From Paenibacillus sp. R14(2021) (GTDB lineage: Bacteria > Bacillota > Bacilli > Paenibacillales > Paenibacillaceae): a DNA stretch of 64,000 bases. Made by a program: the position numbers and the translations under genes. Below, one piece after another: positions 58,425 to 64,000 of this stretch. Within the stretch, counting starts at the first letter, position 1. Each line of letters opens with the position of its first letter. Where the stretch lies: positions 5,451,001 through 5,515,000 of the forward strand of contig NZ_CP080269.1 in assembly GCF_019431355.1 (NCBI RefSeq), read 5' to 3'. Under the pieces are notes generated by a model. It saw only the letters and a list, made by a program, of their open reading frames with translations, had not been told where the DNA came from and did not search any database.

Positions 58425-60014
58425 TTGAAGACGTGGAAATGGAGCAAGAAAACGGTTGGAATCCTTGTTTTATCGATCATGCTGATTGTTCTGGCGGGAT
58501 GTCAAGCGCTAAACGGCGTGGATTTTAATGCGATGCTGAAGCAATCTCTTAAAGTGAATTCGTTCGAAGGCAAACAATCGCTAGAGTTTAAGCTGCTGCT
58601 GAAAGAAGACGCGATGGATACCGTATCAGCCGAAGAGGCGGAGCTGTTGAAACTGATCTCACACATCACGTTGAGTTTGAATGAAGTGAAGACAGCCCAG
58701 GATGGCAGCATGTCGGTCAAAGGCAGCCTGGCACTCGGGGATAAATCTGTCGCCTTCCAAGCGGCTATGGATGCGAACATCGCAGAGCTTGAACTTGAAG
58801 GCGCGAAGAAGCCGATTATTATTCATTTGACGAACCCGGATGAAGAGGGAGCTCCTCAAGGAGCCGATCAAGAAAGCCTCACCGAAACCGGCAAGCAGCT
58901 CATTGATATTGTCGGCGGCTATGCGATTAACAATCTGCCGAACCCTGTACATCTTTCCGCTGATCCCGGGCAGGCGGACGTGAATGGCACGAACGTAAGC
59001 GGCGTGAACATTCATGCTGAGCTGACGGGCAAAGAGCTGTGGGATTGGCTGAAATCGTATGTCGATGCGCTTATGAACGATAAGGAAGGCTTGAAGGCAA
59101 TGATTACCGGTCTGCTGGAAACGCTTGAGAGCCAGTCGGCTGCGCTTGAAGGCTCCCCGGCGGAAAGCATCTTCGGTTCCATTCCGGATGAAGACAACCG
59201 GAGCGAGGCCGTTGACGAAGCAACAACCGACATAATGGATATGCTAACGGAATTGAAGGATGGATTTGCACAGACGGAGAAAGAGAATCCGGAAGAACTG
59301 GACCGCATACTGAGCAAAGGCACATATGTGAAAGGCGATGTGTTCATCGACACGAAGGTCGATATCCGGAAATCCGTCATTGAAGCAGCGATTGAACCAG
59401 CTGCACCAGCCGAGTCTGACGATCTATCGGGGGAAGAAGATCTCGACTTTGGCGACACCATGTTCGATACCACGCCGTTCACAGGCATTTGGATGAAAAT
59501 GACGACGGAACGTTGGAATATAAACGGGGATGTACAGCCGGTCAAACCGGTGACGGATCAGCCCGTTCTGGACAGCATGGATATGATGAACATGCAGGGC
59601 TACGAGATTCTCCGCCAGTTCGACAGCAATTCCGTTGCATATGGCCTGCTTCGCAATCAAGCTCACATTAGCAAACAAACGGTGATGCTAAACACCTTCT
59701 ACAGCCAATCCGCTCCGATTATTACGCCGAGCGGCATTACGATTATTCCGCTCCGCGAAACGGTCGAGTCGTTCGGCGCTAAGCTGACCAAAGAAAATGG
59801 CATGCTCCGCGTATACGATGGCGCTGCGAATACAACGATAAGCTTGAAAGCTGGCAGCAGCAATGTCATTATTAACGGTAAGACGGTGAAATGGAACTTC
59901 CCTGTCACAACTGTAAACGGTGTAACTTACGCGTCCGCCCGCGGTCTTGCGCAAGCGCTAGGAGCCGAGATCCATTGGGAGAATAAGACGCTGGTATTGG
60001 TACGCGAACCTTAA
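58425..60014 (+). CDS. Lipoprotein with copper-amine-oxidase-like stalk domain
   Basis: A 529-residue lipoprotein. Start TTG 58425, nine bases from GGAGAGG. Lipobox LAGC gives C26. The middle (40-420) is acidic, repetitive in helices and unknown. The C terminus (about 430-528) is a stalk-type domain as in Paenibacillus surface proteins: TPSGITIIPLRETVESFGAK, then VTYASARGLAQALGAEI. This domain mediates wall or surface binding. The role of the large acidic part is unknown. Confidence 0.88.
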   Translation: MKTWKWSKKTVGILVLSIMLIVLAGCQALNGVDFNAMLKQSLKVNSFEGKQSLEFKLLLKEDAMDTVSAEEAELLKLISHITLSLNEVKTAQDGSMSVKGSLALGDKSVAFQAAMDANIAELELEGAKKPIIIHLTNPDEEGAPQGADQESLTETGKQLIDIVGGYAINNLPNPVHLSADPGQADVNGTNVSGVNIHAELTGKELWDWLKSYVDALMNDKEGLKAMITGLLETLESQSAALEGSPAESIFGSIPDEDNRSEAVDEATTDIMDMLTELKDGFAQTEKENPEELDRILSKGTYVKGDVFIDTKVDIRKSVIEAAIEPAAPAESDDLSGEEDLDFGDTMFDTTPFTGIWMKMTTERWNINGDVQPVKPVTDQPVLDSMDMMNMQGYEILRQFDSNSVAYGLLRNQAHISKQTVMLNTFYSQSAPIITPSGITIIPLRETVESFGAKLTKENGMLRVYDGAANTTISLKAGSSNVIINGKTVKWNFPVTTVNGVTYASARGLAQALGAEIHWENKTLVLVREP

Positions 60015-60028
60015 AGGAGATGCTTCAC

Positions 60029-60373
60029 ATGGAACTTATTACGACAGAAGAGGCTTTCCGCGAAGCTGTTAATGCGGAAGGCGTGACGGTAGCCATTTTC
60101 AAAACAACATGGTGCCCGGATTGCCACTACATTGAACCGTTCATGCCGGATGTGGAAGCCAACTATGGTAGTCGTATCCGCTTCCTTCAGATCGATCGCG
60201 ACGATATGCCCGACCTATGCAGCGAGCTGAATATATTGGGAATCCCAAGCTTCATCGCTTTCAAGAAGGGCACGGAGCTTGTCCGTTTTGTGAACAAGCT
60301 GCGCAAGTCAAGAGAAGAAATCGAGACATTTTTGAATCGGGCACTCGAAGTTTCCGATGCCTTGCCAAGCTGA
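60029..60373 (+). CDS. Thioredoxin-family protein
   Basis: A 114-residue thioredoxin fold with the active site WCPDC near residue 29-33 and the cis-proline in GIPSFIAF. The CPDC centre differs from the CGPC of thioredoxin and is like B. subtilis YtpP/YdfQ. ATG 60029 is nine bases from AAAGGAG; ATG 60020 is too near. It closely follows the lipoprotein gene and may be cotranscribed. Confidence 0.9.
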   Translation: MELITTEEAFREAVNAEGVTVAIFKTTWCPDCHYIEPFMPDVEANYGSRIRFLQIDRDDMPDLCSELNILGIPSFIAFKKGTELVRFVNKLRKSREEIETFLNRALEVSDALPS

Positions 60374-60501
60374 ATAAGCTAGGAAAAATGGAAGCCCGTC
60401 TTGCGGCCGTCAGGCAGCAGGCGGGCTTCCTGTATGCTGCGATACAGTATGATTTTACGCCATTTGGGGTACCCTTGCGTTCACAGTTTGAACATGGTAT
60501 T

Positions 60502-60523
60502 TGTCGAATTTGTTCGCTATAAT
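60502..60523 (+). promoter_or_regulatory. Promoter region of ctaA with a Spo0A-box-like heptamer
   Basis: TATAAT at 60518-60523 is a good -10. No clear -35 is visible. TGTCGAA at 60502-60508 falls just upstream of it, where the -35/spacer would be. A single heptamer can occur by chance. Confidence 0.4.
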
Positions 60524-60558
60524 GGGAGTTGATTCTTACTGGAAGTTAGGTGATGGCA

Positions 60559-61488
60559 ATGATTTATAGCCGATATCGCGCGCTTGCGATCGTGACGTGT
60601 ATTGGTATGCTCCTCGTCTTGATTGCAGGGGCGCTGGTTACGAATACAGATTCTGGCCGGGGCTGCGGGACCGACTGGCCGCTGTGCAACGGTAAATTTA
60701 TTCCTGCTTATACGGTTGAGTCCTTAATTGAATATTCCCACCGGCTCATCAGTGGAGCCGTAGGCTTACTAGTACTTGCGACGTTCGTCGCTACCTTGGT
60801 TTGGTACCGCAAGGAGAAAGAACCGATTGTTTATGCATCGGGTGCAGGCTTATTCACGGTTCTTCAAGCGCTGCTCGGCGCTGCGGCGGTCATATGGCCG
60901 ACGTCTGCAGGCGTTCTGGCTCTTCACTTCGGCATCTCGATTCTGGCGTTCATGTTCACTCTGCTTCTTGTGCTGTGGACAGGCCGTCTGAAGAGCGGTA
61001 AGGGCTTGGATAGGCCGCCGGTTGTTGTCCCGAAATCGGTGTATGTTTTTTCCTTGAGTATCCTTGTTTATACTTATTTCGTTATTTACTTAGGTGCATT
61101 CATCCGTCATACGGATTCATCCGGCGGCTGCATCGGATGGCCGCTGTGCAATGGGGAGTTCGTTCCCGACCTGCAAGGCGCAACGCGCTATGTATTTATC
61201 CACCGCATCGCCGGGGTTGTCCTGTTTATACTCATTGCTTGGTTCGCGGTGCATGTGAAACGGGTATGTCGGCAGCATCCGGAGCTAAGAACGGCCGCTG
61301 TCGCCGCGTTTGTACTCGTGTGCTGCCAGGTGCTGAGCGGCGCATTGCTGACCGAAACGCTGCGCAATGAAGACTGGTATATCTTCACAAGTATTTTGCA
61401 CAACATGATCGTATCCGCATTATTCGGATTAATGAGCGATCTAATGATACGCGCATGGAAATGGCGTGAGAGGCAGGTTAAAGCATGA
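60559..61488 (+). CDS. ctaA: Heme A synthase (CtaA/COX15)
   Basis: About 309 residues and eight helices in two similar halves. The conserved histidines lie in EYSHRLISG and IHRIAGV, and in ALHFGIS and ILHNM. Cysteine pairs GCGTDWPLC and GCIGWPLC face the outside. It oxidises heme O to heme A for cytochrome aa3, after ctaB (46005). The start is ambiguous among GTG 60550, ATG 60553 and ATG 60559; TTAGGTGA favours 60559. It overlaps the ubiD-like gene by four bases (ATGA). Confidence 0.95.
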   Translation: MIYSRYRALAIVTCIGMLLVLIAGALVTNTDSGRGCGTDWPLCNGKFIPAYTVESLIEYSHRLISGAVGLLVLATFVATLVWYRKEKEPIVYASGAGLFTVLQALLGAAAVIWPTSAGVLALHFGISILAFMFTLLLVLWTGRLKSGKGLDRPPVVVPKSVYVFSLSILVYTYFVIYLGAFIRHTDSSGGCIGWPLCNGEFVPDLQGATRYVFIHRIAGVVLFILIAWFAVHVKRVCRQHPELRTAAVAAFVLVCCQVLSGALLTETLRNEDWYIFTSILHNMIVSALFGLMSDLMIRAWKWRERQVKA

Positions 61489-63251
61489 GCTTTACAGATT
61501 TGCGGGGGTTAATCGAAACGCTTCGCCGGGAAGGCGACCTCGCCGTTATCGAAACGCAGGTCGATCCCTACTTGGAGCTTGCGGAAATTCACCGCCGCGT
61601 CATTGATGAAGGCGGACCTGCGCTGTTGTTTACGAATGTCAAAGGGAGTCCGTTTCCCGTCGTAACGAATTTGTTCGGTACGATTCGGCGCGTGGATCTG
61701 GCATTCGGACCGCGACCGGAAGCTTTCATGAAACAAGTGGTCGGCGCGATGGACCGGCTGCTTCCACCAACGCCGAAGGCGCTGTGGGGCGAGCGTTCCC
61801 TGATCTGGGATGCGATGAAGGTAGGGCTGAAAGAAGTACCGGCGTCTTCGGCACCGGTACTTGGTGCATTCAAGAAAGACCGGCCGCTGGAAGGCCTTCC
61901 GGTTCTGACGAGCTGGCAGCTTGACGGCGGTCCTTTCGTCACGCTTCCGCTTGTGTATACTGAGCATCCGGAGCACCGCAAGCAGCATAACCTTGGCATG
62001 TACCGGATGCAGATCTTTGATCACTCCACGACAGGCATGCACTGGCAAATCCACAAGGGCGGGGGCTTTCATTACCACGAAGCGGAGAAACGGGGCGAAG
62101 CACTGCCGGTTTCCGTCTTCCTAGGAGGCCCTCCGGCATTGATCGCATCGGCGATCGCACCGGTTCCGGAGCATTTGCCCGAGCTGCTGCTCGCTTCGCT
62201 GATTACCGGCGGCAAGCTCCAGGTCGTACAGGACCCGCATGGCAGCCACCGCATTCCCGCGCAAGCGGAGTTTGTGATGAGCGGCAGCGTAGCGCCGCAT
62301 GTCCGCCGCCCCGAAGGACCGTTCGGCGATCATTACGGCTATTACTCGTGGACACATGATTTTCCTGTGTTTGACGTCAGCCATATGTGGCATCGTAAGG
62401 ATGCGATCTATCCCGCGACCATCGTTGGCAAGCCCCGCCAAGAGGATTATTACTTGGGAGATTTTCTGCAGCGGCTGCTGTCGCCGGCTTTCCCGCTTGC
62501 AATGCCCGGCGTTAAGGATTTATGGACCTATGCGGAGACAGGCTTTCACGCGCTTGCGGCGGCAGTTGTCCGAGAGAGTTATTCGCGCGAAGCACTCGGC
62601 ACCGCATTCCGTATTCTCGGCGAAGGCCAGTTGACGCTGACCAAATATTTGATGATTACCGATCAGCCGGTGGATCTTGCCAACTTCCCGCAGCTAATGG
62701 AGACGGTGCTGGAACGGTTCAGACCCGAGACTGATTTGTTCGTCTTCGATAAAACTTCGCATGACACGCTGGATTATACGGGCGGCAAGCTGAACCATGG
62801 CAGCAAGGCAGTCATGCTTGGCGTCGGTGAAGCGATTAGGGAGCTGCCGTCCAGCTATAACGAAGGCGCGATCGATGAGGTTACGGACGCACAGGTCTAT
62901 TGCCGCGGCTGTCTCGTCGTATCCGGCGCTTCTTACGAGCAGGAGCCGGAGCTGGCGCAGCGTCTGCTGAGCAGGCTTCGCGAACGGGGCACCGCATGGC
63001 CGCTTGTTATACTGGCCGACGATGCTACCATCGCGGCGGCGCAGACACCGTTCCTCTGGACGGTATTTACGCGCTTCAATCCCGCGGATGATATTTATGC
63101 GGAAACCAAGCTCAGACGTCACCACCTCGGCTATGATTTGCCGATCGTCATCGATGCCCGCATGAAGCCGGGCTATCCGGACGAGCTCGTTCCCCGTGAA
63201 GATATTGTGAAACTGGTGGACAGCAAGTGGAAGACCTATTTTAAGGCATAA
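61485..63251 (+). CDS. UbiD-family decarboxylase
   Basis: A 588-residue prenyl-FMN-dependent decarboxylase. Family blocks include MYRMQIFDHSTTGMHWQIHK, then RRPEGPFGDHYGYYS and VSHMWHRKDAIYPATIVGKP. In menaquinone-producing Firmicutes close homologues are annotated as 3-octaprenyl-4-hydroxybenzoate or futalosine-pathway decarboxylases; the true substrate here is not shown. The ATG overlaps the ctaA stop. No UbiX-type prenyl-FMN synthase is in the window. Confidence 0.92.
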   Translation: MSFTDLRGLIETLRREGDLAVIETQVDPYLELAEIHRRVIDEGGPALLFTNVKGSPFPVVTNLFGTIRRVDLAFGPRPEAFMKQVVGAMDRLLPPTPKALWGERSLIWDAMKVGLKEVPASSAPVLGAFKKDRPLEGLPVLTSWQLDGGPFVTLPLVYTEHPEHRKQHNLGMYRMQIFDHSTTGMHWQIHKGGGFHYHEAEKRGEALPVSVFLGGPPALIASAIAPVPEHLPELLLASLITGGKLQVVQDPHGSHRIPAQAEFVMSGSVAPHVRRPEGPFGDHYGYYSWTHDFPVFDVSHMWHRKDAIYPATIVGKPRQEDYYLGDFLQRLLSPAFPLAMPGVKDLWTYAETGFHALAAAVVRESYSREALGTAFRILGEGQLTLTKYLMITDQPVDLANFPQLMETVLERFRPETDLFVFDKTSHDTLDYTGGKLNHGSKAVMLGVGEAIRELPSSYNEGAIDEVTDAQVYCRGCLVVSGASYEQEPELAQRLLSRLRERGTAWPLVILADDATIAAAQTPFLWTVFTRFNPADDIYAETKLRRHHLGYDLPIVIDARMKPGYPDELVPREDIVKLVDSKWKTYFKA

Positions 63252-63275
63252 TACCCATTTCGGGAGGATATGACG

Positions 63276-63980
63276 ATGCTCCGAATTCTGTTTGGCGAAC
63301 CGCCCCGCAAGACGGAAGGCAAGCTGCTTGAGACGATCCAGGCAATGGAGCAGTATGCAGCCCTGCTGAGCAAGCTGATCCAGCAGGGTCAGGACGCCGA
63401 TCATAAGCTGCGCAAGTATGAGATCTACACGAAGGGTCTTATCTCGTCGCTGGATGAATTGGAGCAAAGTCAATATGCAGCTCGCAAGTATGGCGCGCTG
63501 ATTACTTCGATGACGATTGAAGCCATGTCGGTTGAAGAAATGATGTACTACCGCCGCCATGTTTATTTTGACAAGAACGCTTTCATTCGCTTGTTCGCGC
63601 TGCTGGACAAGCTCGGGACGCTCATGAATGATTACCTTGGCTTGCAGACGGAGCGCGTCAAGGCGCATTTTTCCTACTTTACCGTACTGCGCACCTTATT
63701 TCAGCGAAATGTTTATCCTGAATTGACCCTCCCGCTGCATATGCTGAAGGAGGAGCATAAGGAAGCGATGAATCGGCTGCGCAAACGCCGCAACACGGAG
63801 ATTCATTATATGAATTCCGAGATGCAGGATGATTTGAAGCAAAATCAAGAAGCATACTCCGAACAGCACCGATTGGAAAATATCGAGCAGCAAACGCAGG
63901 ATCTTGCACAGTTGATGGACCTTGTATTGGATACGCTGAAGCTGACCTTTCACCACGCCTACCGCCAGATGAAGAAATGA
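63276..63980 (+). CDS. Cthe_2314-like HEPN-domain protein
   Basis: A 234-residue all-helical protein. The HEPN ribonuclease signature R172-N-x3-H177 occurs in LRKRRNTEIHYM. The overall helix pattern fits the Cthe_2314-type HEPN family described from clostridia. HEPN proteins often act as RNases in toxin-antitoxin or defence systems, but no MNT partner is present in the 20 bases that remain. ATG 63276 is eight bases from GGAGG; the ATG at 63270 is too near. It directly follows the ubiD-like gene in the same direction. A TAGGAGG at the window end announces another gene. Confidence 0.65.
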   Translation: MLRILFGEPPRKTEGKLLETIQAMEQYAALLSKLIQQGQDADHKLRKYEIYTKGLISSLDELEQSQYAARKYGALITSMTIEAMSVEEMMYYRRHVYFDKNAFIRLFALLDKLGTLMNDYLGLQTERVKAHFSYFTVLRTLFQRNVYPELTLPLHMLKEEHKEAMNRLRKRRNTEIHYMNSEMQDDLKQNQEAYSEQHRLENIEQQTQDLAQLMDLVLDTLKLTFHHAYRQMKK

Positions 63981-64000
63981 AGCTGACTTAGGAGGGGTGC

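Noticed and set aside
60390-60430. GGAAGCCCG/CGGGCTTCC stem as terminator of the thioredoxin-like gene
   Set aside because: The pairing is real, but the loop is over 20 bases and no T run follows on the plus strand.

Overview
The window reads as a chromosome segment of an endospore-forming Firmicute of the Paenibacillus/Cohnella type. The evidence is GC-rich codon use with GGAGG-type ribosome sites and frequent GTG/TTG starts, two alpha/beta SASP genes with sigma-G-like promoters, cmpA, gerQ, a YjcZ-like peptide, a KinA-like PAS kinase, and Bacillus-type leaders (a Trp T-box and a c-di-AMP ydaO riboswitch). Almost every stretch is occupied. No IS element, prophage, CRISPR array or replication origin was seen.

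Layout. 0-6.2 kb: housekeeping genes (cupredoxin, DedA, thioredoxin-like, metallo-beta-lactamase, tex, cmpA, sprT). 6.2-7.2 kb: two tRNA clusters (Asn-Ser-Glu-Leu and Glu-Lys-Leu), each with a promoter and a terminator. 7.4-10.6 kb: Ktr-type K+ channel subunit, a stand-alone aspartate carbamoyltransferase, map. 10.7-15.5 kb: a MOSC remnant, then LacI regulator, hotdog thioesterase, FabF-like ketosynthase and acyl-CoA ligase, a compact uncharacterised acyl pathway. 15.6-24.5 kb: carbohydrate genes under AraC regulators (sugar isomerase, Gfo/Idh/MocA oxidoreductase, phytanoyl-CoA-type dioxygenase, GH42 beta-galactosidase) and a CAP-domain protein. 24.5-35.8 kb: HNH protein, LysM-CAP protein, TetR, PAS histidine kinase, c-di-AMP riboswitch with LysM-3D protein, three deacetylase/esterase genes, chemoreceptor, SASP, and a YcgR/YcgQ-like pair. 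35.9-40 kb: a Fur-box-controlled pair of lipoprotein genes, the second carrying a beta-propeller and a MauG-like di-heme domain. 40-49 kb: YihY, a 148-bp duplicated intergenic element, T-box trpS, SASP, YfhP-like hydrolase, gerQ beside a decayed cwlJ, ctaB-sco, AEC transporter, TOPRIM protein. 49-64 kb: MFS transporter, cell-wall genes (transglutaminase, PBP2-type transpeptidase), HAD, DUF456, ThuA-like, MurJ/SpoVB-like flippase, stalk-domain lipoprotein, thioredoxin-like, ctaA-ubiD-HEPN.

How the genes fit together. Several are sporulation or envelope functions (SASPs, CmpA, GerQ, LysM and CAP proteins, PBP, flippase). ctaB, sco and ctaA serve heme A synthesis and cytochrome oxidase assembly. 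The strongest candidate for an undescribed system is the Fur-box lipoprotein pair at 35.9-40 kb. The second is the thioesterase/ketosynthase/ligase operon at 12-15.5 kb. All calls rest on reading the sequence; no database search was run.
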